A DNA stretch of 64,000 nucleotides, taken from assembly GCA_032622095.1 (NCBI GenBank), contig CP136068.1:138889989-138953988 (forward strand). Reading direction: 5' to 3'. Within the stretch, counting starts at the first letter, position 1. Every line of letters begins with the position of its first letter. Under the pieces are notes generated by a model. It was given only the letters and a program-made list of their open reading frames with translations, was not told the DNA's origin and made no database searches. Of this stretch, positions 1 to 12,033 are shown piece by piece. Both the position numbers and the translations under genes were made by a program. Source of the stretch: Siphonodentalium dalli. Its lineage: Eukaryota; Mollusca; Scaphopoda; Gadilida; Siphonodentaliidae.

Positions 1-198
1 TTGGGAATATTTTAGTACAACCAATTTTACCCTCAAACAATTTTACCCTCAAACAATTTTTAGACCCAAAGATTCTATTTTTAGATGTGAGGCTAACGAG
101 ACCCCTATTCTTCTGCTATTTGTGAACAAAGAGCGCGGGAAAGTATGTCAACTTAAACTTTTAGAATACTGAAGGCATGTGAACTTAATATAGCTTCC

Positions 199-450
199 GA
201 TGTTGATTTATCAAACACTAAATTTAATATAATTGTCCGTAAACTTAAGCAAAGATTACGAAATGAACGCGTCGCTACATTTATCAAATCTATCTTCGGT
301 GACAACAAGAGAGGTAGTGAAAATAAATTACGAACGTATATATAGGCTTTTTAACGATATATAACTACTCTATGGAGAAATATCTGATTGGAACAAAAAA
401 ATTTGAAGGATAGAATGCGTTTCACAAGACTTAGGACTAGGAATGGTTTA
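199..450 (+). pseudogene. Remnant of a LINE ORF2 C-terminal tail
   Basis: Frame from 199 reads about 48 codons to a stop at 343 and contains the stretch SENKLRTY. After a frame change the reading continues with NYSMEKYL and then FTRLRTRNG. This order (KLRTY, then a short acidic segment ending in YL, then a basic LR.R..L block) is the usual layout of the C-terminal tail of many invertebrate non-LTR retrotransposon polyproteins. Several stops and at least one frameshift mean it is dead. The tail is cut at 450 by the inverted-repeat element that follows. Clade not determined; the call rests on motif order only. Confidence 0.42.
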
Positions 451-1022
451 CATTGCTGTAGATCTGTATACAGTTCTACGCGCAGACTATATAGTGTAAA
501 GGGGTTGATAATAGAAATGCACACAGAAAGAAAACGGTATTCGTTCGTGTGAGCAAAAATCGTGTCCGTTATAAGTCACGGTCAACGCCGAGGCATTGCG
601 ACAGGCAAATCTTATTTGATTAATTGTTACTCGGGCTTGGCGAGTGTGCACACTTAATCTTTGTTATTTCAACCCATGTATTTCACACTGTGTAAGCGAG
701 AACCTGTGTCCAGGTAGATGAAGTAGCCCTATTTCTATTTGTGTACACTGTTGTTTATTGTGTATTCATATGTGATTTGTTCTCATGCGCCTTTCCTTCT
801 TTCTTCGAACCATTATCAACTGCATGGTGTAAGAATAAACTGCTTTGGTATGCTAATAGTTGATTCATTTTTTTTGTCTGGCCTAAACTGACACGACTCA
901 TTGTGAATTGTCAATTACCGGAGTACTGATGAGCGCGCGTTCATTATCAGTAATCATGTTGTGATCACAATAACCTGCGACACGTGACTTCACACAGATC
1001 TGTATACAGATCTACAGCAATG
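451..1022. mobile_element. TA-flanked inverted-repeat element (MITE-like)
   Basis: A perfect 23-bp terminal inverted repeat begins CATTGCTGTAGATCTGTA at 451-473 and is mirrored at 1000-1022. The dinucleotide TA flanks both ends (449-450 and 1023-1024), as expected for Tc1/mariner-type insertion. The 572-bp interior has no convincing ORF. It interrupts the LINE tail remnant on its left, so it is younger than that remnant. Confidence 0.62.
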
Positions 1023-1024
1023 TA

Positions 1025-1795
1025 AATATACCCTTAGTAACCACAATTTGTCCATTGATAAAGGCCGACATTTCCACGGAAGAAATCTATTGACGATCGA
1101 ATATGTGGTATTGTCCAATCGAAAAAAAATTCGTTTAAGATGAATTCCACATTATATATAATGAAATGCCCCTTGTAAATGCTGATTCGATAAATGAACT
1201 CAATATATGATGATGGATTTGGAGAATAATGGATTTAGCCCTATGACAAATATTAAGGAATTCAAATTGATCCACAAAAATGAAACACCATATTCTTGTT
1301 ATATACTGTGCAACTTGATTAGGCCATATTTTGATGGAAGATCCTAACAGTAAGAGTTATGTATAGTAATAGGCACTAAAATTAGTAGCATCTTATATAT
1401 AAATTTTTATAGTGTTTTATTTTTCATTTTAAAGTTTTAAGCATCACATTTTTACCTAATTTCTATATTCAAAAATATAAATACATCAATGTTGTCATAT
1501 TACTTGTTGTGTTTATTAATGTTTTGTGTGCATATACACAGCCTTATATATATATAGTGTTATACTCTATGTGCATAAATATACCTGAATTGTGTCAGGT
1601 GTCTGTTTATCATCCACATTTTAGTCGACATTTGCTCATCAATTTTAATATTATGTATCACACAAATCTTATGCCGGTTAGATTTTGTAATAAAAATATT
1701 TTTTTGCAATTGAACATTTTTGTTACTGTGTGAACTATTTCAATAATGGTCTCGCGTGATCTTTCACGCGGTGGCCATGCTGTCTATCTATAGGT
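1025..1795. other. AT-rich stretch without a recognisable feature
   Basis: Very AT-rich DNA. The 74-codon ORF at 1509-1733 has biased low-complexity composition and no recognisable domain; I see no gene here. Confidence 0.6.
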
Positions 1796-1799
1796 GGCC

Positions 1800-2090
1800 T
1801 ATCTACAAATCATCTCGTTCCCAAATCTGGTCAAATAAAAAATAGCCTTTCAAGCGATTTAATCCGTGCTTTACTAAATATTCATTGGCGAGTAGTTGCT
1901 TTAGGAAATCTTCAAATAATAAGTTCAACAAACGTCCATGTTGAACTTATTATCTGAACATTTCCCACTAATTTAGCACATATATATTTTCTGTTGTCTG
2001 CTTATATTTACTGAACATCCCTTCATATAAATAATGTACCATTCCAATATATAGTTATGTAACTGAATGGGAGAGTCTATACATGTAATA
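1800..2090 (+). repeat. Interspersed repeat family I, copy 1
   Basis: Shares ordered blocks with 46590-46830, 53060-53215 and 57980-58150: GAGTAGTT, then AACTTATTATCTGAACA, then CTGCTTATATT, then GAACATCCCT, then ATGAATAATG-like sequence, then GAATGGGAGA. Copies are diverged and have no clear termini. An unclassified old interspersed repeat; no coding capacity seen. Confidence 0.6.
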
Positions 2091-2274
2091 GGTATAAAGA
2101 AATAGTTAATAAATAAAAAACCAAACTAAAAACAACAACAAATTAGCAACCATCTATCAATCGGTATATAGTACGTGGAAGTCAAAGTCGTCCATGTACA
2201 ATAAGTTATTCGCGATAACATGCGGACATTTACGAAAGACCGCGTTAATGTGAATGTAGAAACGACCTAATACA

Positions 2275-2329
2275 TGTATAATGTCGAATCGACATTATAC
2301 AATGTATAATGTCGAATCGACATTATACA
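2275..2329. repeat. Two tandem 27-bp perfect palindromes
   Basis: TGTATAATGTCGA followed by its own reverse complement occurs at 2275-2301 and again at 2303-2329. Each unit is fully self-complementary around a central AATCGA-type core. Confidence 0.9.
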
Positions 2330-3330
2330 ATAGGGAAATCTCATCATATAGTATTGCGACAGAGCCACAAATAAGGCACCGTTGCGTTCCATAGTTGGCA
2401 GATAGTAAGCAATCTCTGTTGAATAGATGGCGGCCAGTTTTAGATACCGCTTAAGATCACATGAATACCTTTTGACTTCGGCGGAGGTCTAGTTCCCTGT
2501 GACATGTGGGGATACAATCTGCGAAGTGTAGAACAGTCATGTTGGCATCCATTCCATGAAGATACCCTGAGAAATGGCATCGCTGATCTGCCACCCAAAA
2601 TTGATTGAACAGACACTGAGTGAACAACAGATGAAGTGTCACTGGTCACGAACTGACACATTTGGCAAGGTTTAGAGTATTTAGACGGGAATTAAACATT
2701 GCGATTTATATAATATGCCGGTATATTTCTTATTACGTGTGGAATAGAATGAGGAGATGCTAGCCAGCACCTGTTGAAAACTCACCCGAGAGAGACTTTG
2801 AAAGGCTTGAATATACATGGCTTCGAATCTGGCCAAATTTGTGTCTGGTGTTCTGATTCCAGAATATGAGGCCACCAGTGATTCAACTTCATAGCGTAAC
2901 CATTTATGTTGATGAGGTTTTACCGAAGCAGAAAAGTCCCCCCCCCCCCCCCCAGAAGCATACGCCCATTTCGAATGACGAACAACACTGCAACACCACC
3001 AGCTCCGTTCCGATCAGCAACATATGTGTTATTCCGCGCTCCGCGTGTATAATGTTTCGCTGTTTCTTGCATGGTATACAGTGAGCGCATGGGCGATTTA
3101 TTTATATAATGGGATTTTTTGGACGGATTAAAAGTCGAACTGCGACCCGGAGGCCGAGTCCGGTAAAAGGTGTAGTTGGGGATTTCAATTTCAATTATTA
3201 TTCGGATGCCAAGAAGTGCAAGGTGATTAATTATATGAGTTGGTCATTCGTGAAATCAATATATTTGATATTCTATAATTACGATCATGGGTATATAATA
3301 TATGATCTTGAGCGCGTTACCATTTCTGGC
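2330..3330. other. Stretch without a recognisable gene
   Basis: Only short ORFs in both strands, none with a recognisable domain. A run of about 16 C lies at 2938-2953 and may be length-variable or mis-assembled. Confidence 0.55.
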
Positions 3331-3452
3331 TATGGTTTTCTTGTAATCAGATGGTATGAGGGTTTATGTATAGTGGTAGTGTTATGATCACGCAGAGTAG
3401 TCTGGGAAGTTGTGAAGTCCTTGTGGGATTCCGTAGTTATAATCAGATGGTA
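3331..3452 (+). repeat. Satellite fragment (about 96-bp family) left of the large inverted repeat
   Basis: Contains AATCAGATGGTATGAGGG, GTGTTATGATCACGCAGAG and GAAGTCCTTGTGGGATT, the same blocks as the array at 12034-13046. It ends exactly where the left arm of the large inverted repeat begins. Confidence 0.85.
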
Positions 3453-4085
3453 CAAGAAAACTAAGATGCATGCATCAGGTCGGCCGTGAACTATCTACCA
3501 TAGAATTGTTGTAGCTATCGATTATACATTTTGGAACACCTGTCTGTATGTATGTGTGTATGCATGAATGCATGTGTGTATGTGTTATAGACTCTAACAC
3601 TGCTCGACTGATCCGACTCGGATTTGGTATTTAACGTGTCAACTTGACCTCGCTCATAGGCATGTTTCTGGACCCTGACCGATCCGACTAAAAATTTGTG
3701 TGTAGGACTACTTCGATCCCGGGAGCAATATGGACGGGTCCAATTTCACGTGGGACCATGTTCTCGAACGTGTTGATATAGGCATGTTTCTGGACCAATT
3801 GAACAATAGTTTGGCCAGACGCTGTATATACTGGGTACTGTTCAGATGGAGGCGATCACAAAAAAATCCCTAAATAGCCCGAATGAAGTCGAGTACATCA
3901 GCTAGTTTAATATATATTTTGGACATTTGTCTGTCGTAGCCTGTAGCATAGTGGAGAGAATGTTTGTGTGATGTAGGATGTCCATCATCAATAACATCTG
4001 TTTGTCTGTTATAGCTATGGCCGGGAAAACTGCCGGACAGATTTGACGAAATTTGATACCTAGGGGAAATTATTTCCAAGGGAGT

Positions 4086-4460
4086 ATTTTGGACGGGTCA
4101 AATCTTGATCCCGACCTGACTTTGACATTCAAAAAGATCAATTCAAGGTCAAATCTGGTAAAACGGAAGTATTTCAACGAAATTTAATACCTACTGTTAC
4201 TTTTGTCCCAGGAGTGTTTCGGGTGGGTCAAATCGTGACCCTGACCTGATCTTGACATTCAAAATTGTCAATTCAAGGTCAAATCGGGTAAAGCCGGGCG
4301 GATTTCGACGGGTACTTTTGTCGTGACTTTTGTCCGGGGAGTGTATTGGACGGGTCAAATCGTGACCCGACATGACGTTCACATTTAAAATGGTCAATTC
4401 AAGGTTAAATCGCGCAATTCTCCGAAAATCAGAGGGGAACATCCCGGACGAAGTCGGGTC
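4086..4460. repeat. Three imperfect tandem units of about 130 bp
   Basis: Units start near 4086, 4216 and 4345, each with GG(A/T)(C/G)GGGTCAAATC, then GACCTGA, then a TTCAAGGTCAAATC block. On the minus strand each unit reads as a peptide like RFDLELTILNVK, which explains the 88-codon ORF at 4197-4463. The same units appear inverted at 11099-11500 in the other arm. Confidence 0.85.
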
Positions 4461-6016
4461 CACCAGCTACTATTATATATTTCTAGATTTAGTTACAAAC
4501 TAAATACCTGTATATTGTACAAAGAAATGTTTGACAAATATATCTGTATCAATATTACCATACGGATCATTAAAATAGATACGACGAAACAAATTTTGAA
4601 GGGTGCATGTATCAGGTAATTTTTTATATTTCAAATGATGACAGGAATGCGGAAAGTTGAAGTACCTACGTAATACTGGCTATCCGAATGAAGAGATATA
4701 CATGTATATAAAAACCAAAATAGAAGATGACTGCTGGCGACAATGTTTTCCAAAAAAATTCAAAGCATTCGATAGCTCCCATCTAGTTGTCAGCCCGAAG
4801 ATCAATATGAAGTTTGGTGACTATCAGATGAGGGATATGTCTGTACAGTTGCTAAACAATTCAGTCATACAAAAGAGGATCAAACAGTAAGATACCAAAT
4901 TGCTGCCTGTGGTAATGTTTTTTAACAAAATTCGGGAAAATTAGATTACTCTCACCCTGGTTATCCAGAAGATCATTGTGGAATCTGGTGACGATCGGAC
5001 AAGGGGTGTCGTCTGTAGGATCAACCAAATTATTTAGCCATAAAAATAGTAAAATTCAAGATCACCGCTGGCAGTGATGTCTTCACAAGGACAGTTTGAG
5101 AACAAAATATGGCTCACATCTAGCGGTGACCCAAAATATCCACATGAGAAAAAGTTCTCCAATAAAAGCTGGCTGCAGGGTGCGCCAATTGATTCAAATT
5201 CGAAATTTAGCAGGGTGTACTGCTTGTGGCCATGTTTTCCCCGCAAATTTGATATAGACTGATGGACAAAACCACTGAATCCGTTGAATCAATATACATG
5301 TATACATGGATTAATTTATATGCATTGTTATACACAGTACTGGTATATAAAGGTACTGAAAATAACAATATTACTAGTATACACAAAATAAACCATATAT
5401 CATGGCTATGGGTTCTAATATCCGAATATGACAGCTGAGAACTTGGTGTGAATTGAAGAGTGGTGGTGTCTCAAGCATATCTAACCCTCCACGTTAGACA
5501 CATGCCATTAAATGTCATAAGTATAATCTAGCTTGAGGACAGAAGTTATCCATAAAACCCCCCTTAATTCAACCAGGTCCTCGCGCGATGTATGGTCGAT
5601 CACATGATGATCTAGGGGGGATTAGAATTGTATAAAAACAGCACTGCATGTAAATATAAAATAAAATAGTGCTACATCTTATTACAGACTATTGCCATAT
5701 ATAATCAGTGACTATACAGACAGTCTGACAAAATAAAGTTTCAGTGACACTCTATCCGAAGAGGGGAATAATTCCATCTGTTACAGTCAATGGAGCAATT
5801 GTGAATCTGGAAAGGTGAAATTTCTAAGTAATACTATATATCGACATGACGCGATAACATATAACGTAAATGCAATATGGCCGCTGGCGACCATTTTTTC
5901 CTATAAAATTAAAAAATATTTGATAGTTCTCATCTGATAGATCAATATCAAGATAAATGTGAAGTTTGGTGATGATCGGATGAGTGAAGTGGACTGTGGT
6001 AAACGGTTTAGTAATG

Positions 6017-6310
6017 CTTAAAAAGATTCTTACCTTAATTAATTTTATGTTCACTTTATAAACTTCACTGAGTCATCTTTGTCATGTATTGAGTTTGATA
6101 TCTTTTGTTAACAGTTTATAAATCATGTATGTCTCATGTTTGTTATTTTAATTTATGTGTTTATTATCATTAAATAAAGTTGCATTCCTTAAAAAGATTC
6201 TTACCTCAATGTTTTTATGTTCACTTTATAAACTCCACTGAGTCATCTTTGTCATGTATTGAATTTGATATCTTTTGTTAACAGTTTATAAATTATGTAT
6301 GTCTCGTGTT
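6017..6310. repeat. Tandem duplication, period 171 bp
   Basis: CTTAAAAAGATTCTTACC begins at 6017 and 6188 and is followed in both by the same sequence through TTGTTAACAGTTTATAAAT. Both copies are mirrored at about 9360-9660 in the right arm, so the duplication predates formation of the large inverted repeat. Confidence 0.85.
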
Positions 6311-7030
6311 CGTTATTATATTATATACACTTTATAGTGTGTTTCAGAACGAAAAAAAAAATGAATAAAATCAACAAATTTGTAAATTTAAAAACAATTC
6401 AAACGTTGTTGTATTCCACGTCCCAGTCCGGACATATACACCAAATGTCAATAATATTCATTGAGAAACAACGGACCAAACGCCATATAACACCCCGTAT
6501 ACATCTTTTATTCCGAGCTGGCCTTTTATTCCGAGTTGGCCACGTCGATTGGGGCGAGTTAGCCCTGGGGCGAGTACGCCGATTCCGGCACCTTTTCTAT
6601 TTACAGCAGGTATACGTTTACGCTGGTTTACGCGTAATTTAATTTACAAAGTTCCCCAATTGGTATCGTAAATAGAGCGACCTTATTTGACAGAGAATGC
6701 CTCTGTTATTGATTATCATGTTGCTATACATTAAAAACGACAAATTCACATGCTCGTTCAAGCGCAGTAGTCTATTTTCCCCATGTTAAAGGACATCCAC
6801 AAATACTAAATAACGCTAACCTACTGCCGAATGTTTGACACGACAACTGTTAACATATTTGGGCTGAATTCATCTGACGCGGTATTATTCCTCAAAATAA
6901 ACAACAAAACCATCGTTACTTGGAAATGTAGTTTGGGCTAACATTTACATAAATCCTCCACATCATTTATCCGACACACACGTCAGATGAAAAACAGACA
7001 TGAAGTAAACGGCCAAATTGGCCGAAATGA

Positions 7031-8351
7031 GGGTTTAGGTATAGTGATAGTGTTATGATCACGCAGAGTAATCAGAGACGTGGCGACAGAAGGGGTTTGG
7101 GGGGGGGGGTGTCTCACCCCCAACTTTGGTCAAAATTTTCAACAGTTGGAAATTTCATACCTGCCAAAACATTAGTTGGAAATTTCATACCAACAATAGG
7201 TTGAAAATGTTCTTGTAGTTTGATTTTCACACAATTTATTGGGGGGGGAATTAATTGTATTTGGACCAATATTTGCATATTTTCGGTCAAATTTTTTGAC
7301 TGAAATGGTCATCAGTTGGAAATTTTCCAACCTTAGGAGGGGGGGGGGTGACAGGTTGGAAATTTCCAACACTTGGAAAGCTTGTGTCCTGGTCCCTCAC
7401 ACGTGGCCAGTCAAAAACTGCTAGTTAATTTAAGAAAACAATATTGTCATACATTTGGTCAACATTGTCATCAGTTGGAAATTTTCCAACCTAAGTGGGG
7501 TGTCAGGTTTGAAATTTCCAACTCTAGGAAGGCTTGAGGCTAGTCTAGATGCTAGGATTTTCTTGTTCAGATTTCAAAATTTTCCCACACCGGGCCGAAC
7601 CATGGTCGGCCCTGTGTGTAATTGTCACTCCCCCGTGGCCAATACAAAACTGCTAATTAGTTTAACAAAACAATGTTTTACTACAATTGGTCAAACTTGT
7701 GGACTGAAATGGTCATCAGTTGGAGAATTTTCCAACCTGAGGGGGAGTATGAGGTTTGAAATTTCCAACACTATAGGAAAGCTTCAATTAAGGCCAGTCT
7801 AGATGCTAGGATTTGCGATTTTCTCACACCGGGCCGAACAACTATGGTCAGCCCAGTATGTGTCCTGGTCTCTTGCCCGTAGCCGTGTACATTTGTCTGG
7901 AGTTAGACCCCTAGATGGTAGGATTTATGCAATTTTTCAGGTTAAAATATCTTAATATTCTCATACCGGGAATATAGAACCATGGTTTATGAATATATTA
8001 GGATATTAGGCCTGAGCACTGGGTGCAAGGATGGGGAATTATGTAAAACTTGTGTTTGGTTCCGATTGTGATGCAAGGGGGGTGCAGTTGGAATTTCCCA
8101 AGGTGGACACCCCCCGAACGGAGACCCTCTAGCCACGTCCCTGAGAGTAATCTTGGAAGTTGTGAAGTCCTTGTGGGATTCTGTAGTTATAATCAGATGG
8201 TCTGAGGGATTAGGTATATTGATAGTGTTATGATCACGCAGAGTAATCTGGGAAGTTGTGAAGTCCTTGTGGGATTCTGTAGTTATAATCAGATAGTCTG
8301 AGGGTTTAGGTATAGTGATAGTGTTATGATCACGCAGCGCCAGTTGTTATG
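7031..8351 (+). repeat. Satellite monomers in the loop of the large inverted repeat, split by a hAT-like insertion
   Basis: Partial monomer at 7031-7072 and about two monomers at 8144-8351 with the GTTATGATCACGCAG and GAAGTCCTTGTGGGATT blocks of the 96-bp satellite. The array is interrupted by the element at 7073-8143. Confidence 0.88.
7073..8143. mobile_element. Non-autonomous hAT-like element
   Basis: Termini are CAGAGACGTGGC on the left and the reverse complement of CAGGGACGTGGC on the right, flanked by identical 8-bp copies of AGAGTAAT (7065-7072 and 8144-8151). An 8-bp duplication and a CAGRG terminus are standard for hAT transposons. The 1071-bp interior has no transposase. It contains three related internal units (around 7307, 7470 and 7709) with GGTCATCAGTTGGA and TTTGAAATTTCCAAC blocks that form further small inverted repeats. 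A G-run lies near 7089-7110. Confidence 0.85.
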
Positions 8352-8404
8352 TTGCAAGAGTGGTTGCGCGTATATGAAGAGAGCGAGTTTAAGTATAGTA
8401 AGAG

Positions 8405-8444
<40 letters not shown>

Positions 8445-8633
8445 AAGTAGTCACGCCAGTATGTTATATATGCTATGATAGAGTTGTGTGTGAACGATCT
8501 TATATGGGTGCTGTTTGTCGAGACCGATTTAGTTCGTGTGATTGTGCAACTTCAGATTGAAGCATGCGTTCTGTGTTCTCGTGAATAAATTCATCGATCT
8601 TGTCGTTATCTGTGTTGGGTTTGGTGTGGTCCT
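8352..8633 (+). other. Unique part of the loop with a (GA)n microsatellite
   Basis: (GA)n runs from about 8400 to 8442. Downstream, AATAAA at about 8584 is followed by a GT-rich stretch ending at the right arm, which resembles a polyadenylation region, but no attached gene or LTR pair could be demonstrated. Confidence 0.6.
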
Positions 8634-11600
8634 TCATTTCGGCCAATTTGGCCGGTTACTTCATGTGACTTTTTCATCTGACGTGTGTGTCGGATAATTG
8701 ATCTGGAGGATTTATGTAAATGTTAGCCCAAACTACATTTCCAAGTAACGATGGTTTTGTTGTTTATTTTGAGGAATAATACCGCGTCAGATGAATTCAG
8801 CCCAAATATGTTAACAGTTGTCGTGTCAAACATTTGGCAGTAGGTTAGCGTTATTTAGTATTTGTGGATGTCCTTTAACATGGGGAAAATAGACTAACTG
8901 CGCTTGAACGAGCATGTGAATTTGTCGTTTTTAAAGTACAGCAACTTGATAATCAATAACAGAGGCATTCTCTGTCAAATAAGGTCGCTCTATTTACGGT
9001 ATTAATTGCGGAACTTTCTAAAGTAAACTACGCGTAAACGGATACATACGGTAAATTCTAGAATGTGCCGGAATCGATCTAATCGCCCCAGGGCCAACTC
9101 GCCCAGTCGACATGTGTCAATTCGGTACCTACTATAACATGTACCCGAGTCCGAATAAAAGATGTATACGGGTGTTATATAGCGTTTGGTCCGTTGTTTC
9201 TCAATGAATATTATTGAAATTTGGTGTATATGTCCGGGCTGGGACATGGAATACAACAACGTTTGAATTGTTTTTAAATTTACAAATTTGTTGATTTTAT
9301 TCAATTTTTTTTCGTTCTGAAAACACACTATAAAGTGTATATAATATAATAACGAACACGAGACATACATAATTTATAAACTGTTAACAAAAGATATCAA
9401 ATTCAATACATGACAAAGATGACTCAGTGGAGTTTATAAAGTGAACATAAAAACATTGAGGTAAGAATCTTTTTAAGGAATGCAACTTTATTTAATGATA
9501 ATAAACACATAAATTAAAATAACAAACATGAGCCATATATGATTTATAAACTGTTAACAAAAGATATCAAACTCAATACATGACAAAGATGACTCAGTGA
9601 AGTTTATAAAGTGAACATACAAATATTAAGGTAAGAATCTTTTCAAGCATTACTAAACCGTTTAGCACAGACCACAGTCCACTTCACTCATTCGATCATC
9701 ACCAAACTTCATATTTATCTTGATATTGATCTATCAGATGAGAGCTATCAAATATTTTTTTAATTTCATAGGAAAAAATGGTCGCCAGCGGCCATATTGC
9801 ATTTACGTTATATTTTATCGCGTCATGTCGATATCTAGTATTACTTAGAAATTTCACCTTTCCAGATTCATAATTGCTCCATTGACTGTAACAGATGAAA
9901 TTATTCCCCTCTTCGGATAGAGTGTCACTGAAACTTTAGTTTGTCAGACTGTCTGTATAATCACTGATTATATATGGCAATAATCTGTAATAAGATGTAG
10001 CACTATTTTATTTTATATTTACATGCAGTGCTGTTTTTATACATCAATTCTAATCCCCCTAGATCATCATGTGATCGATCATACATCGCGCGAGGACCTG
10101 GTTGAATTAAGGGGGTTTTATGGATCACTTCTGTCCTCAAGCTAGATTATACTTATGACATTTAATGGCATGTTACTAACGTGGAGGGTTAGATATGCTT
10201 GAGAAACCACCACTCTTTAATTCACACCAAGTTCTCAGCTGTCATGTTCGGATATTAGAACCCATAGCCATGATATATGGTTTATTTTGTGTATACTAGT
10301 AATATAGTTATTTTCAGTACCTTTATATACCAGTACTGTGTATAACAATGCATATAAATTAATCCATGTATACATGTATATTGATTCAACGGATTCAGTG
10401 GTTTTGTCCATCAGTCTATCAAATTTGCGGGGAAAACATGGCCACAAGCAGTACACCCTGCTAAATTTCGAATTTGAATCAATTGGCGCACCCTGCAGCC
10501 AGCTTTTATTGGAGAACTTTTTCTTATGTGGATATTTTGGGTCACCGCTAGATGTGAGCCATATTTTGTTCTCAAACTGTCCTTGTGAAGACATCACTGC
10601 CAGCGGTGATCTTCAATTTTACTATTTTTATGGCTAAATAATTTGGTTGATCCTACAGACGAGACCCCTTGTCCGATCGTCATCAGATTCCACAATTATC
10701 TTCTGGATAACCAGGGTGAGAGTAATCTAATTTTCCCGAATTTCGTTAAAAAACATTACCACAGGCAGCAATTTGGTATCTTACTCTTTGATCCTCTTTT
10801 GCATGACTGAATTGTTTAGCAACTGTACAGACATATCCCTCATCTGGTTTTTATATACATGTATATCTCTTCATGCGGATAGCCAGTATTACGTAGGTAC
10901 TTCAACTTTCTGCATTCCTGTCATCATTTGAAATATAAAAATTTACCTGATACATGCACCCTTCAAAATTTGTTTCGTCGTATCTATTTTAATGACCCGT
11001 ATGGTAATATTGATACAGATATATTTGTCAAACATTTCTTTGTACAATATACAGGTATTTAGTTTGTAACTAAATCTAGAAATATATAATAGTAGCTCGT
11101 GGACCCCACTTCGTCCGGGATGTTCCCCTCTGATTTTCGGAGAAATGCGCGATTTAACCTTGAATTGACTATTTTAAAGGTGAAGGTCATGTCGGGGTCA
11201 CGATTTGACCCGTCCAAAACACTCCCCGGACAAAAGTCACGACAAAAGTACCCGTCGAAATCCGCCCGGCTTTATACCCGATTTGACCTTGAATTGACAA
11301 TTTTGAATGTCAAGATCAGGTCAGGGTCATGATTTGACCCACCCGAAACACTCCTGGGACAAAAGTAACAGTAGGTATCAAATTTCGTTGAAATACTTCC
11401 GTTTTACCAGATTTGACCTTGAATTGATCTTTTTGAATGTCAAAGTCAGGTCGGGATCAAGATTTGACCCGTCCAAAATACTCCCTGGAAATAATTTCCC
11501 CTAGGTATCAAATTTCGTCAAATCTGTCCGGCAGTTTTCCCGGCCATAGCTAACAGACAAACAGAGAGACAAATGTCCAAAATATATATTAAACTAGCTG

Positions 11601-12033
11601 ATGTACTCGACTTCGTTCGGGCTAGTTAGGGATTTTTTTTGTGATCGCCTCCATCTGGACAGTACCCAGTATATACAGCGTCTGGCCAAACTATTGTTCA
11701 ATTGGTCCAGAAACATGCCTATATCAGCACGTTCGAGAACATGGTCCCACGTGAAATTGGACCCGTCCATATTGCTCCCGGGATCGAAGTAGTCCTACAC
11801 ACAAATTTTTAGTCGGATCGTTCAAGGTCCAGAAACATGCCTATGAGCGAGGTCAAGTTGACACGTTAAATACCAAATTCGAGCAGTGTTAGAGTCTATA
11901 ACACATACACACATGCATTCACGCATACACACATACATACAGACAGGTGTTTCAAAATGTATAATCGATAGCTACAACAATTCTATGGTAGATAGTTCAC
12001 GGCCGACCTGATGCATGCATCTTAGTTTTCTTG
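8634..12033 (-). repeat. Right arm of the large inverted repeat
   Basis: Reverse complement of 3453-7030, starting TCATTTCGGCC and ending TTAGTTTTCTTG. It is about 180 bp shorter than the left arm, mainly from an internal gap near 10845. It carries inverted copies of the 171-bp duplication and the 130-bp tandem units. No gene recognised. Confidence 0.93.

Larger units (their letters stand above)
3453..7030 (+). repeat. Left arm of the large inverted repeat
   Basis: Begins CAAGAAAACTAAGATGCATG and ends GGCCGAAATGA. Its reverse complement is found, in the same order and at high identity by eye, at 8634-12033. The right arm lacks about 110 bp that correspond to roughly 4715-4830 here. ORFs inside (for example 6295-6642) have mirror versions in the other arm with frame changes, so their openness is not evidence of coding. 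Blocks resembling GGCCGCTGGCGACCA...TTTGGTGATGATCGGATGAG recur within the arm and at 34330-34480. Confidence 0.93.

Noticed and set aside
4197-4463. 88-codon ORF with repeated RFDLELTILNVK-like peptides (also 11099-11504)
   Set aside because: Produced by the 130-bp tandem units in both arms of the inverted repeat; frames change between arms and no start or stop is conserved.
6295-6642. 115-codon ORF mirrored at 9002-9370
   Set aside because: Presence in both arms follows from the inverted repeat. The two versions have indels that alter the C-terminus, and no domain is recognisable.
8352-8633. LTR in the loop of the large inverted repeat
   Set aside because: An AATAAA followed by a GT-rich stretch is suggestive, but there is no TG...CA pair, no duplication and no second LTR.
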